From NCBI RefSeq assembly GCF_004366635.1, contig NZ_SORN01000004.1, forward strand, positions 124,001-188,000: 64,000 bases of DNA, written 5' to 3'. Of the stretch, positions 33,498 to 42,523 are shown one piece after another. Under the pieces are notes generated by a model. That model worked only from the letters and a program-made list of their open reading frames with translations, ran no database searches and was not told the DNA's origin. This stretch comes from Roseinatronobacter bogoriensis DSM 18756. Its GTDB lineage: Bacteria > Pseudomonadota > Alphaproteobacteria > Rhodobacterales > Rhodobacteraceae. A program made the translations under genes and the position numbers. Positions within the stretch are counted from its first letter, which is position 1, and every line of letters starts with the position of its first letter.

Positions 33498-36059
33498 CTA
33501 GCCCAGCATCCGTCCCACCATCTCGCCCATATCCCGGCTGAGGCGGTCTTGCGCCATGATGCGGTCCAATTCTGCGCGGATCAGGCTTTGTCGCGTCTCA
33601 TCATATCGCTTCCATGTCTCGAACAAGGTCGAGACACGCGCCGCAGCTTGCGGATTAACGCCATCGAGGCGAATTAACCAATCCGCGACCAAGCGATACC
33701 CCGCGCCATTGCGATTATGGAACCCCGCCGGGTTGGCCCCCAGCGCGCCGATGACCGAACGAAAACGGTTCGGATTCTTCCAATCGAAATCCGGGTGCTG
33801 TGTCAGCTCTTGCGCAAGGCTTGCTGCCTTTGCAGGGGCTGCATGCATCACCTGCGCCGAGAACCATTTATCGACCACCAGCCGTTCTTCGGTCCCTTGC
33901 CGGTAGAATTGCGCGCCCTCTTGCTGCCCTTTGCCAATCGCCAGCAGCGCGCCCCACGCGCCCAGTTGTTCTGTCATGTTGTCTGCGCGTGCAAACAATT
34001 CAGCTGCTTTTTCGCCCTGATCCGCGCGTGCCAGCAGGGCGACCGTCTGAACGCGCAGCGCGCGCCGCCCGGCATCTTTGGCATCGGGGCTATAGGGGCC
34101 GGGGGTCTGCATGGACTCATAGACCTGCAAAAGGTCATCGATCAGGGCTTCGGCAATCAGGCGCAAGGCCGTGCTGCGCGCAGAGTGAATGGCGTCCGGG
34201 TCCGGCACATGGCCTGCGGCGTGCAGTGACGCGGCCAGATCGTCTTGTCCGGGGATATGCAGCGCAAGTGCCCGAAATGCAGGGTCAAGCGCCTCATCCC
34301 GCAGCATGACACGCAACGCCTGCACGTAATCGGGGCCGGGCTTCGCGCCCTCCAGCACCATCGCGTGCAATATCTCGCGCGCCAATGTGCGGCCTGCTTC
34401 AAAGCGGTTAAACGGGTCGGTGTCATGGGCCAGCATCAACGCGCGGTGTTCGCGGCTAAGGGATTGGTTCAGCACAACAGGCGCACTGAACCCCCGCAAG
34501 AGAGAGGCCACGGGCCGCTCTGGCAGTCCCTCAAATGAGAAGCTTTGCTCGGGGCTGTCGAGTTCCAGCACCTGAGTGGGCAACAACTCGGTCCCGTCTG
34601 CCGCCAGAAGCCCCATCGCGACCGGAATGACCAGCGGTTCTTTCAGCGGCTGTCCGTGGCTTGGTGGAGTATGTTGGCGCAGGGTCAGCGTGTAAGTGCC
34701 GTCATCCCACGCGTCAGATACATCGACACGCGGGGTGCCTGCCTGTTCATACCAGCGCTTGAATTGCGACAGATCGCGCCCGGCCGCTTCTTCGAACACG
34801 GCGATCCAGTCTTCGATCGTGCAGGCCTGCCCGTCATGGCGGATGAAATACAAATCCAGCGCAGCGCGGTAGCGGTCTTCGCCGACCAGTAGCTGCAACA
34901 TGCGGATCAGTTCAGCACCTTTTTCATAGACAGTGGCGGTGTAGAAATTATTGATCTCGACATAGCTTTCAGGTCGCACCGGGTGGGCCAGAGGTCCGTC
35001 ATCTTCGCGGAACTGGCGCGCGCGCAGGGTCAAGACATCCTCGATCCGCTTGACGGCATGGCTGCGCATGTCACCCATGAATTGCTGGTCGCGGAAGACC
35101 GTCAACCCTTCTTTCAGCGACAGTTGGAACCAGTCGCGGCAAGTGATGCGGTTGCCGGTCCAGTTGTGGAAATACTCATGCGCGATAATCCGTTCGATAC
35201 TGGCATAATCGCTGTCGGTCGCGGTCTGCGGAGAGGCCAGAACATAGCGCGAGTTGAAGATGTTCAGGCCCTTGTTTTCCATTGCGCCCATGTTGAAATC
35301 GTCGACCGCCACGATGTTGAACACATCCAGATCATAGGCGCGTCCATAGACCTGTTCATCCCAGAGCATCGAGCGTTTGAGCGCGTCCATTGCATAGGCT
35401 ATCTTGTCCTCATCGCCCCTGCGTACCCAGATGTTCAGCGCTACATCGCGCCCCCCCATTGTGGTGAAACGGTCGGTTGTGGCGACCAGATCACCCGCCA
35501 CCAACGCAAAGAGATAGGCAGGTTTGGGGTGGGGGTCGTGCCATTCAGCCCAGCCGGGGCCTGAAGATGCAGGATTGCCGTTCGACAAAAGGATCGGCAG
35601 ATCGGATTCGATTCGCACCCGAAACGGGGCCATCACATCGGGTCGGTCGGGGTAAAAAGTGATCTTGCGAAAGCCCTCGGCTTCGCATTGGGTGCAATAC
35701 ATGCCGCGCGACATGTACAACCCTTCCAGCGCAGTATTGCCTTCGGGTGCTATTTCTACCTCGCATGCCCAGTCAAAGGGGCCCTCGGGCAGGTCTTGCG
35801 CTGGGATGGTCAGGCCGGTTGCATCTGGTGTGGCTGTAATTTCCGTGTTGTTGAGACTGGCTGAAATCAGTTTCACGCCTTCGCCGTCAAGGCGCAGGTC
35901 ATGGCCGGGTGTGGCAAGTGGATTTGGGCTGAAGCGGATATGTGCGATGACGCGGGTCGCCGTTGGGGCAAGGCGAAAGGTTAGCGCCACATCCTCGACC
36001 AGAAAGGGCGGGGGCTGATAGTCGGCCAGATGGATGGGCTGCGGGGCTGTATCGCGCAT
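33498..36059 (-). CDS. pepN: Aminopeptidase N
   Basis: An M1-family zinc aminopeptidase that removes N-terminal residues from peptides in the cytoplasm. The 853-residue length and order fit: the exopeptidase motif GAMENKGLNIF, the zinc site HEYFHNWTGNRITCRDWFQLSLKEGLTV (HExxH with the downstream Glu, one continuous region), and the alpha-helical C-terminal domain with the final QAAARVSTLFETWKRYD segment. It has no signal peptide. The ATG at 36059 has AGGAG six bases upstream. It is a single gene, with the CAP-domain gene 64 bases upstream on the same strand. Confidence 0.96.
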   Translation of the reverse strand: MRDTAPQPIHLADYQPPPFLVEDVALTFRLAPTATRVIAHIRFSPNPLATPGHDLRLDGEGVKLISASLNNTEITATPDATGLTIPAQDLPEGPFDWACEVEIAPEGNTALEGLYMSRGMYCTQCEAEGFRKITFYPDRPDVMAPFRVRIESDLPILLSNGNPASSGPGWAEWHDPHPKPAYLFALVAGDLVATTDRFTTMGGRDVALNIWVRRGDEDKIAYAMDALKRSMLWDEQVYGRAYDLDVFNIVAVDDFNMGAMENKGLNIFNSRYVLASPQTATDSDYASIERIIAHEYFHNWTGNRITCRDWFQLSLKEGLTVFRDQQFMGDMRSHAVKRIEDVLTLRARQFREDDGPLAHPVRPESYVEINNFYTATVYEKGAELIRMLQLLVGEDRYRAALDLYFIRHDGQACTIEDWIAVFEEAAGRDLSQFKRWYEQAGTPRVDVSDAWDDGTYTLTLRQHTPPSHGQPLKEPLVIPVAMGLLAADGTELLPTQVLELDSPEQSFSFEGLPERPVASLLRGFSAPVVLNQSLSREHRALMLAHDTDPFNRFEAGRTLAREILHAMVLEGAKPGPDYVQALRVMLRDEALDPAFRALALHIPGQDDLAASLHAAGHVPDPDAIHSARSTALRLIAEALIDDLLQVYESMQTPGPYSPDAKDAGRRALRVQTVALLARADQGEKAAELFARADNMTEQLGAWGALLAIGKGQQEGAQFYRQGTEERLVVDKWFSAQVMHAAPAKAASLAQELTQHPDFDWKNPNRFRSVIGALGANPAGFHNRNGAGYRLVADWLIRLDGVNPQAAARVSTLFETWKRYDETRQSLIRAELDRIMAQDRLSRDMGEMVGRMLG

Positions 36060-36123
36060 GTCTCACTCCTGCGGGCTGTACCAGATCTGGGTCAGATGTA
36101 GCGCAGGGCGCGTGCATGGACAA

Positions 36124-36573
36124 TCAACAAGGCCGCGCGAAAACCTGAACCCAGTTCGGCCCGTCAGCGCGACCAAACCCGACAAGCGTGTAATCGCTGT
36201 CCAGAATGTTGCGCCTGTGCCCGGCAGAGCGCATCCAGCCCTCCATCACACTGGGCACATCGCGTTGGCCGCGTGCGATATTCTCGCCCATCGCGCAAAG
36301 CCCGCTTAGCCCGGCCTGGCCCAACCGGGCGGACATGCTGCGCCCATCGGGGCTGGTATGGCTGAAATAACCGCGCCTCGCCATATCACAGGCATGGGCT
36401 TGCGCCACGCGGCTAAGGTCGGGTGCAAGCGCAAGCGGCGCGCGTCCCGCCTTGCGCCTCTCTGCATTCACGGCGGCCAGATGAATTTCCATTTCTGCGG
36501 CTGGCGGGGCAGGGCAGGCCAAAGCAGGGGCGGCAAGGGCGCATAGACCCAAAATAGCAAGGACACGCAGCAT
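36124..36573 (-). CDS. Secreted CAP-domain protein (SCP/PR1 family)
   Basis: From the ATG at 36573 the product has 149 residues: a Sec signal peptide ending APALA (about residue 18) and one CAP domain. Family motifs are the early VNAERRKAGRAPLAL, the RGYFSHTSPDG loop with the putative metal His, GENIARGQRDV, and GWMRSAGHRRNILD with the second His. Two or more cysteines (LACPAP, AHACD, SGLCAMG) could form disulphides. CAP proteins are widespread exported proteins, in bacteria sometimes spore or cell-wall related, and the function here is unknown. It is upstream of pepN on the same strand. Confidence 0.88.
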   Translation of the reverse strand: MLRVLAILGLCALAAPALACPAPPAAEMEIHLAAVNAERRKAGRAPLALAPDLSRVAQAHACDMARRGYFSHTSPDGRSMSARLGQAGLSGLCAMGENIARGQRDVPSVMEGWMRSAGHRRNILDSDYTLVGFGRADGPNWVQVFARPC

Positions 36574-36762
36574 GGTCAGAAATCTCTTTAGGCACAGCCC
36601 TTGCAACCCTAGCCATGGGTTGGGTTCAGGTTAATTCACATTTCGTTGCGTGGTTCTGGTTGGGCGCATTCCTGCATGTCACCTGTCAGCATTCCCTGTG
36701 CTTGCACCTGTCGCGGCATCGGGCTAAACGCGGCTGTAAATGCCAGAAAACCCGGAGGGGTC

Positions 36763-37053
36763 ATGTCCGAGATCGACCTGGAGACAGCGCGCAAGGTGGC
36801 CCATCTTGCCCGCATTGCAGTTCCCCAAGAAAATCTGCCCGCCTTGGCGCAGGAACTCAGCCAGATTCTGACCTTTATGGAAGAATTGAACGAGGTAGAT
36901 GTCGAGGGCGTGGAGCCGATGACATCGGTGACGCCCATGCGCCTGAAACGCCGCAAGGACGGTGTGACCGATGGCGATATACAGGCCAGGATCCTGTCCA
37001 ATGCGCCTGACGCGCGCGAAGGTTTCTTTGCTGTTCCAAAGGTGGTGGAATGA
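36763..37053 (+). CDS. gatC: Asp-tRNA(Asn)/Glu-tRNA(Gln) amidotransferase subunit C
   Basis: GatC stabilises the GatCAB complex that amidates misacylated Glu-tRNA(Gln) and Asp-tRNA(Asn). The ATG at 36763 has GGAGGGG just upstream and gives 96 residues starting MSEIDLETARKVAHLARI, the normal length. VEPMTSVTPMRLKRRKD and the C-terminal NAPDAREGFFAVPKVVE are hallmark segments. The frame is open upstream but the extra 39 residues are Cys- and Pro-rich non-family sequence. It overlaps gatA by four bases. gatB is not in the window. Confidence 0.95.
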   Translation: MSEIDLETARKVAHLARIAVPQENLPALAQELSQILTFMEELNEVDVEGVEPMTSVTPMRLKRRKDGVTDGDIQARILSNAPDAREGFFAVPKVVE

Positions 37054-38531
37054 GTGATCTGAACAAACTGACAATTGCCGAGGCGCGCGATCACCTGCGT
37101 TCGGGCGATGTGACATCGGTTGCTCTGACCGAAGCCTGCCTTGCGGCAATAGAGGGGGCGGGCAAGCTGAATGCGTTCGTCCATCACACACCTGAAATTG
37201 CGTTGGACCGGGCGAAGGCCGCCGACGCCCGGATCAAGGCAGGGGATGCGCCAGCGATGTGCGGCATCCCGGTGGGCATCAAGGATCTGTTTTGCACAGA
37301 GGGGGTCGCCTCTCAGGCCGCGTCACGTATCCTTCAGGGGTTCCGGCCCGAATACGAATCCACTGTGTCTGCGCAACTGCGTGATGCGGGGGCCGTGATG
37401 CTGGGCAAGCTGAACATGGACGAATTCGCCATGGGGTCCAGCAATGAAACTTCGGTCTATGGAAATGCGATCAACCCGTGGAAGATTGATGCCCGCGATC
37501 TGACACCGGGGGGGTCATCCGGCGGATCAGCGGCGGCAGTTGCGGCGGACCTCTGCCTTGCTGCAACCGGCACAGATACGGGCGGCTCGATCCGCCAGCC
37601 GGCGGCCTTTACCGGCACAGTCGGGATCAAGCCCACCTATGGGCGTTGTTCGCGCTGGGGGATCGTTGCATTTGCCTCGTCACTGGATCAGGCGGGGCCA
37701 ATGACCAAAACCGTGCGCGACTCTGCGATCATGTTGCAGGCGATGTGCGGCCATGACCCGAAAGATTCGACCAGCGCCGAATTGCCCGTGCCGGATTTTG
37801 AAGCAATGCTGACAGGTGACATTCGTGGCACCAAGATCGGCATTCCGCGCGAATACCGGCTGGACGCAATGCCCGCCGAGATTGCGGCGCTCTGGGACAA
37901 AGGCGCAGAGATGCTCCGCGATGCGGGTGCGGAAATTGTCGATATTTCGCTGCCGCACACGAAATACGCGTTGCCCGCCTATTACGTGATCGCTCCGGCA
38001 GAGGCGTCGAGCAACCTCGCCCGCTATGACGGGGTGCGCTATGGGCACCGCGCCACCTTGGGGCCGGGCGATGGCATTACCCAGATGTATGAGAAAACCC
38101 GCGCCGAAGGGTTCGGGATGGAAGTGCAGCGGCGTGTCATGATCGGCACTTATGTGCTGTCTGCGGGGTTCTATGATGCCTATTACAACCGCGCGCGCAA
38201 GGTTCGTACCCTGATCAAGCGTGATTTCGAGGCGGTGTTTGCCCAGGGCATCGACGCAATCTTGACGCCTGCAACACCATCGGCGGCCTTTGGGCTGGGC
38301 GAAATGGCGGATGCTGACCCGGTAGAGATGTATCTCAATGACGTGTTCACTGTGACGGTGAACCTTGCGGGACTGCCGGGTATTGCCCTGCCTGCCGGGC
38401 TGGATGCGAAAGGGCTGCCGCTGGGGCTGCAACTGATCGGGCGGCCTTGGGAAGAAGGGGCGTTGCTGAATACAGCACATGTTCTTGAAGCGGCATCCGG
38501 CTTTGTTTCCAAACCTGAAAAATGGTGGTAA
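37050..38531 (+). CDS. gatA: Asp-tRNA(Asn)/Glu-tRNA(Gln) amidotransferase subunit A
   Basis: GatA is the amidase subunit that releases ammonia from glutamine. The 493-residue product has the amidase-signature catalytic residues: Lys in GIPVGIKDLF, the glycine/serine loop TPGGSSGGSAAAVAA, and the nucleophile region GTDTGGSIRQPAAF. It then shows IKPTYGRCSRWGIVAFASSL, typical of GatA. Its ATG overlaps the gatC stop (ATGA), so the two are translationally coupled. It is followed after 34 bases by a lipoprotein gene on the same strand. Confidence 0.97.
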   Translation: MSDLNKLTIAEARDHLRSGDVTSVALTEACLAAIEGAGKLNAFVHHTPEIALDRAKAADARIKAGDAPAMCGIPVGIKDLFCTEGVASQAASRILQGFRPEYESTVSAQLRDAGAVMLGKLNMDEFAMGSSNETSVYGNAINPWKIDARDLTPGGSSGGSAAAVAADLCLAATGTDTGGSIRQPAAFTGTVGIKPTYGRCSRWGIVAFASSLDQAGPMTKTVRDSAIMLQAMCGHDPKDSTSAELPVPDFEAMLTGDIRGTKIGIPREYRLDAMPAEIAALWDKGAEMLRDAGAEIVDISLPHTKYALPAYYVIAPAEASSNLARYDGVRYGHRATLGPGDGITQMYEKTRAEGFGMEVQRRVMIGTYVLSAGFYDAYYNRARKVRTLIKRDFEAVFAQGIDAILTPATPSAAFGLGEMADADPVEMYLNDVFTVTVNLAGLPGIALPAGLDAKGLPLGLQLIGRPWEEGALLNTAHVLEAASGFVSKPEKWW

Positions 38532-38565
38532 CTTACCCTATGGCTTTGCAAGGCTGAGAGGTTTG

Positions 38566-39366
38566 ATGCGTTTTCCCAAAGCACTGATCGTGATAGGCGC
38601 CACCGCCGTGGTCTTGGCAGGGTGCGACACCTCTGCGCCCTATTCCAACGTTATCGACACCACAGGGCGCGGTGTGGGCTTCAGCGATTACGCGCAATAC
38701 ATGCGCGCGCAAGAAGAGTTGTCGCGCATTCGGCGCAATGAGGCCGCGCAGGCCCGCAATACACAAGCACCTGCGACAAGCGGCCCCCAATTCGCGCAAC
38801 CGTCAGGTCAACCGACCTCGATCGGGCAGGAAGCGGTTGCGGCTGTGCGGGGCAGCGCGCCTGCCGAACCATCGCAGCCCACAGCGCAGCAATTCCCCGT
38901 TGCACAGCAAGAAGCTGGCGCGCCGCTATCTGCCCTGTCGCCAACGGCTCCCACACAGACTGCGAGCCCAGCAACCGGGGTCAGCGAGCAGCAATTCACA
39001 CCGCAGCCATTTGGCACCGCCCAGCCTGACAGGCTGGTAGAGCGGGATTTCGTGCCGCAAGTGCGCGTCAGCGAAAGCGAGATGTCGGCGGGGACAAGCG
39101 GCCCAAACCTGTTTGTCTATGCCTTATCCACGCAGCATAATGTGGGCGAGCAGCGTTATAACAGAACCAATCCGTTCCGCTGGCGCCGTTCGGAAACGGC
39201 TTGTGCGCAATTCCCAAGCCAGGACCTTGCGCAAGAGGCGTTTCTTGCAGCTGGCGGGCCAGAGCGTGATCCCAATCATCTGGACCCGGATGGCGATGGC
39301 TTCGCCTGCTGGTGGGACCCCACGCCATTCCGGCAAGCTGCCCGCACAGTACGCGCGCGCGAGTGA
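38566..39366 (+). CDS. Lipoprotein with C-terminal excalibur-like calcium-binding domain
   Basis: The ATG at 38566 follows GAGAGG and gives 266 residues. The signal peptide ends at the lipobox VVLAGC. After a mature N-terminus (SDYAQYMRAQEEL) there is a long Gln/Pro/Ala/Thr-rich disordered stretch (about residues 60-155), and a C-terminal domain of 90 residues containing NPFRWRRSETACAQF, and DPDGDGFACWWDPTPFR, which matches the excalibur motif DxDxDGxxCE in spirit, with the two cysteines likely paired. The protein is probably anchored in the envelope. It precedes the amidase gene by nine bases in the same frame, and the two may be co-translated. Its function is unknown. Confidence 0.82.
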   Translation: MRFPKALIVIGATAVVLAGCDTSAPYSNVIDTTGRGVGFSDYAQYMRAQEELSRIRRNEAAQARNTQAPATSGPQFAQPSGQPTSIGQEAVAAVRGSAPAEPSQPTAQQFPVAQQEAGAPLSALSPTAPTQTASPATGVSEQQFTPQPFGTAQPDRLVERDFVPQVRVSESEMSAGTSGPNLFVYALSTQHNVGEQRYNRTNPFRWRRSETACAQFPSQDLAQEAFLAAGGPERDPNHLDPDGDGFACWWDPTPFRQAARTVRARE

Positions 39367-39375
39367 TCGCGGCTG

Positions 39376-40059
39376 TTGCAGTCAAACTGGACCCCATCCC
39401 CCAATTTTGGACAGCGCCGCAATGGCGCGCGTCCATCCTTGATCGTTCTGCACTACACTGGAATGCGCGATTCCGACGCCGCACTCGATCGGCTATGTGA
39501 TCCAACGGCGGAAGTTTCGGCGCATTATGTTATCTCGCCATCGGGGCAGGTCTGGCAACTGGTGCAAGAGGCTGATCGCGCATGGCATGCCGGGGCAGGG
39601 TCTTGGTGTGGGGTGAGTGACATCAACTCTCATTCCCTTGGCATTGAACTGGTGAATACTGGTGCGCAACCTTTCCCAGAGCCACAGATGCACCGCCTTG
39701 AGATGCTGCTCAGCAGTATGATGGACAGGTGGAATATTCCGCCGCATCAAGTCATAGCCCATTCCGATATGGCACCAGAGCGGAAGGAAGACCCCGGCCC
39801 ACGCTTTGACTGGCGGCGGCTCGACCGCCTCTCGCTAGGGTTTTGTCCTGATGGCATGGGCGATGATCTGCCGCTTGCCGATAGTCTGGATGCTATCGGC
39901 TATCCGGCGGTGGAGGCCGAAAAACGCCTGCAAGCTTTTCGCTTCAGGTTCTTGCCGACTGCGCGTGGCCCGGAAACTGTTGCCGATCGTCGCCGGGCCA
40001 ATGCGATTGCCATTGCTTTTCGAAACGCGCGTTCAGCGCATTTGCCGCAACGCGCGTGA
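39376..40059 (+). CDS. ampD: N-acetylmuramoyl-L-alanine amidase, AmpD-like
   Basis: A 227-residue amidase_2 family enzyme, cleaving the muramoyl-L-Ala bond in peptidoglycan recycling. Zinc ligands are in VLHYTGM, IAHSDMAP and the Asp-containing RKEDPGPRFDW; WHAGAGSW and SLGIELVN are also conserved. There is no signal peptide, so it is probably cytoplasmic like AmpD. The start is TTG at 39376: the only other codons after the lipoprotein stop (39364-39366, same frame) are TCG, CGG and CTG, so start choice is forced near here, and no ATG precedes the conserved core. No strong ribosome-binding site is seen. The 3' end overlaps the convergent DUF2244 gene by 27 bases. Confidence 0.9.
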   Translation: MQSNWTPSPNFGQRRNGARPSLIVLHYTGMRDSDAALDRLCDPTAEVSAHYVISPSGQVWQLVQEADRAWHAGAGSWCGVSDINSHSLGIELVNTGAQPFPEPQMHRLEMLLSSMMDRWNIPPHQVIAHSDMAPERKEDPGPRFDWRRLDRLSLGFCPDGMGDDLPLADSLDAIGYPAVEAEKRLQAFRFRFLPTARGPETVADRRRANAIAIAFRNARSAHLPQRA

Positions 40060-40569
40060 TAACTCGTGATAGAGTGATGCGCGTTCTTCCGGGCTGAGAA
40101 ATGCGCCCAGTTCCACCTCGCGGCCATTGCCTTCCAGCGTCAGGTAGTTTTCCACCGCCCCCCCTTTTTCGGCCAGCTTTACTCTGACCCAATAGGGATT
40201 GGCATGCCAGTGCTGCGCGGGCTTGCGCGGGTTCACTCGCGTAATCTCGATCCGCTCTTTGGTAAGCAAGACATCTTCGCGCAGGGCGCGTCTTTCGGCG
40301 CTGTTGCGACTGAGCGCATACCATAGCGCCCAAAGTGCAAGGCCCGCAAATGGCAGCAGTCCCCATAGAACAGGCGTCCCCAGAACACCCAGAAGTGGCA
40401 GGGCCAGAACTGTGGCACTGATTGCAATGATGCGGACAAACCCACGCGGCCCCATTGACAGATGGGGCATCAGCGACAGCCGGTATTCTGCACGATCACT
40501 GGACGCGAGTGCAAAAGCCCCGGGCGCAGTGCCCGGGGCTTTTGGTGTTATCGACCAGATGACAGGCAT
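40033..40569 (-). CDS. DUF2244 domain membrane protein
   Basis: A 178-residue protein with two adjacent transmembrane helices (about residues 43-62 and 66-85) and a cytoplasmic C-terminal domain containing ALREDVLLTKERIEI, HWHANPYWVRV and ENYLTLEGNGREVELGAFL, the pattern of DUF2244 proteins, common near cytochrome oxidase genes in alphaproteobacteria. The function is unknown. The ATG at 40569 lies 18 bases after the ctaD stop; the first 35 residues are partly encoded by a strong hairpin at 40513-40543. An internal ATG at 40470 (MPHLSMGPRG) is an alternative if the hairpin is purely a terminator. The gene is on the same strand as ctaD. Confidence 0.85.
   Translation of the reverse strand: MPVIWSITPKAPGTAPGAFALASSDRAEYRLSLMPHLSMGPRGFVRIIAISATVLALPLLGVLGTPVLWGLLPFAGLALWALWYALSRNSAERRALREDVLLTKERIEITRVNPRKPAQHWHANPYWVRVKLAEKGGAVENYLTLEGNGREVELGAFLSPEERASLYHELSRALRQMR
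40513..40543 (-). terminator. Strong hairpin after ctaD, inside the DUF2244 5' end
   Basis: A perfect 13-pair inverted repeat, AAAAGCCCCGGGC at 40513-40525 and its complement at 40531-40543, with a five-base loop. Read on the minus strand it ends in TTTT, as in an intrinsic terminator, 45 bases past the ctaD stop. It also lies in the first codons of the next frame, so it may attenuate that gene. Confidence 0.75.
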
Positions 40570-40587
40570 AGTTTCTGTCTTGAGCCC

Positions 40588-42255
40588 TTAATGTGCAGGC
40601 TGTTTATCCCAGTCCTCGCGCTTTGGAAGCTGCTCGAACGTATGTTCGGGCGGGGGCGAGGGCAGGGTCCATTCCAGCGTATCTGCATGCTCGTTCCAGT
40701 AGTTCTTTTCAGTGACGCGGCGGCCATATTTCAGCGTGTAGAACACGATCCCGATGAAGAACAGGAAGGACGCAAAGCTGATGAATGCACCGATCGAGCT
40801 GACATAGTTCCAAAGCGCATAGGCCTCGGGATAGTCGATATAGCGGCGCGGCATACCCTGACGACCGAGGAAGTGCTGCGGGAAGAAGGTGATGTTTGCA
40901 CCGATGAACATGGTCCAGAAATGCAGCTTGCCGGCCCATTCAGGGTATTGGCGACCAGACATCTTGCCCATCCAGTAGTAGATGCCGGCAAACAGGGCAA
41001 AGACCGCGCCAAGCGACATCACATAATGGAAATGCGCCACCACATAATAGGTGTCATGGTAGATGCGGTCGATCGGCGCTTGGCTCAGCACGATTCCGGT
41101 CACACCACCGACGGTGAACAGGAACAAGAAGCCGAAAGCCCAGAGCATCGGTGTCTCAAAGCTGACAGAGCCGCGCCACATCGTTGCGATCCAGCTGAAG
41201 ATCTTGATGCCGGTCGGCACCGCAATCACCATCGTCGCCAGCATGAAGTAGGTTTGCTGTGTCAATGACATTCCGACTGTGTACATGTGGTGCGCCCAGA
41301 CGATGAAGCCCAGAACCGCAATCGCAATCATCGCCCAGACCATTGGCAGGTAGCCAAAGATCGGCTTGCGCGAGAAGGTGGCGATCACGTGGCTGATGAT
41401 GCCAAAGCCCGGAATGATGATGATATACACTTCCGGGTGGCCAAAGAACCACAGGATGTGCTGATACAACACAGGGTCACCGCCTCCGGCCGGGTCAAAG
41501 AAGGCTGTGCCGAAATTGCGATCCGTCAGCAGCATGGTGATCGCACCTGCCAGAACCGGCAGCGCCAGCAGGATCATCCACGCGGTGATGAAGACAGACC
41601 ATGCAAACAAAGGCACCTTGAACAATGTCATGCCGGGGGCACGCATGTTCAGGAATGTGGTGATGATGTTGATCGCACCCAGAATGGACGAGGCACCCGA
41701 CACATGGACCGCAAAAATCGCAAGGTCCATCGAATAGCCGGCCTCATTGGTGGAGAGTGGCGGATACAGAACCCAGCCCACACCAGACCCAAGCTGGCCA
41801 TTACCACCCGGCGACAGCACCGATGCGACTGCCAGCGCCGAACCTGCAACAAACAGCCAGTAGCTGAGGTTGTTCAGCCGTGGAAACGCCATATCCGGCG
41901 CACCGATTTGCAGCGGCATGAAGTAGTTGCCAAAACCACCGAACAAGGCCGGGATCAGCACAAAGAACATCATCAGGATGCCGTGCGCCGTGACCAGCAC
42001 GTTCCAGATATGACCGTTGGGCGTACAGTCATCCTGTGCAGTGAAGCTTGCGCCTTCCATACACATGTACTGAACGCCCGGTTCCATCAGCTCCAGACGC
42101 ATGTAGACCGAAAAGGCCACAGCGATGAAGCCGACAATTCCGGCCGTGAAGAGGTAAAGGATACCAATATCCTTGTGGTTGGTGGACATGAACCAGCGGG
42201 TGAAGAACCCGCGGGTATCTTCATGTCCGTGGTCATGCGTGGCTGCATCGGCCAT
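40588..42255 (-). CDS. ctaD: Cytochrome c oxidase subunit I (aa3 type)
   Basis: The catalytic haem-copper subunit of the aa3 terminal oxidase, reducing oxygen and pumping protons. The 555-residue product has twelve helices and all key ligands: the haem a His in TAHGILMMFFVLIPALFGG, HPEVYIIIIPGFG with the Cu-B His and cross-linked Tyr, the HH pair in WAHHMYTVG, and the haem a3/haem a His in VVAHFHYVMSLGAVF. GAPDMAFPRLNN marks the D channel. It is a stand-alone gene; subunits II and III and assembly genes are not nearby, as in Rhodobacter sphaeroides. The upstream region carries an FNR-type box at 42453. Confidence 0.98.
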   Translation of the reverse strand: MADAATHDHGHEDTRGFFTRWFMSTNHKDIGILYLFTAGIVGFIAVAFSVYMRLELMEPGVQYMCMEGASFTAQDDCTPNGHIWNVLVTAHGILMMFFVLIPALFGGFGNYFMPLQIGAPDMAFPRLNNLSYWLFVAGSALAVASVLSPGGNGQLGSGVGWVLYPPLSTNEAGYSMDLAIFAVHVSGASSILGAINIITTFLNMRAPGMTLFKVPLFAWSVFITAWMILLALPVLAGAITMLLTDRNFGTAFFDPAGGGDPVLYQHILWFFGHPEVYIIIIPGFGIISHVIATFSRKPIFGYLPMVWAMIAIAVLGFIVWAHHMYTVGMSLTQQTYFMLATMVIAVPTGIKIFSWIATMWRGSVSFETPMLWAFGFLFLFTVGGVTGIVLSQAPIDRIYHDTYYVVAHFHYVMSLGAVFALFAGIYYWMGKMSGRQYPEWAGKLHFWTMFIGANITFFPQHFLGRQGMPRRYIDYPEAYALWNYVSSIGAFISFASFLFFIGIVFYTLKYGRRVTEKNYWNEHADTLEWTLPSPPPEHTFEQLPKREDWDKQPAH

Positions 42256-42452
42256 TGGCTACTCCAGTTCCCGATTCCTGTTGCGTTAATCGCAACTGTT
42301 GTCGTGCATGGCCCGGACAATTGTTGAACGAGCCGGTCTGCTTTCGCGATCCTAAGGGCACAGAACACATCCCTGTGTATCGCGGTATACTATGCTTTTA
42401 GGATGTGACTTTTGATAGAGCAATGCTCCAAGTGTCGCAGAGGGTAGATTTT

Positions 42453-42466
42453 TTGACATGGATCAA
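42453..42466. promoter_or_regulatory. FNR/FnrL-type box upstream of ctaD
   Basis: TTGACATGGATCAA fits TTGAC-N4-ATCAA, one mismatch from the FNR consensus TTGAT-N4-ATCAA. It lies 198 bases upstream of the ctaD start, in the gap between ctaD and lipB. Oxygen control of an oxidase gene by FnrL is plausible, but the distance is long. Confidence 0.55.
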
Positions 42467-42523
42467 GGCAATTGCTGCGGTGCAGCTGAGGGATGAGGTG
42501 CGAATCAGCCAGCCAAACGCATG

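Noticed and set aside
33217..33501. Plus-strand open frame of 94 residues in the gene-poor stretch
   Set aside because: It has no ribosome-binding site, no motif and a composition dominated by Arg, Ala and Pro.
41287..42327. Long plus-strand open frame of 346 residues
   Set aside because: It lies antisense to ctaD and reads as His/Asp/Arg-rich sequence, a shadow of a strongly coding gene.
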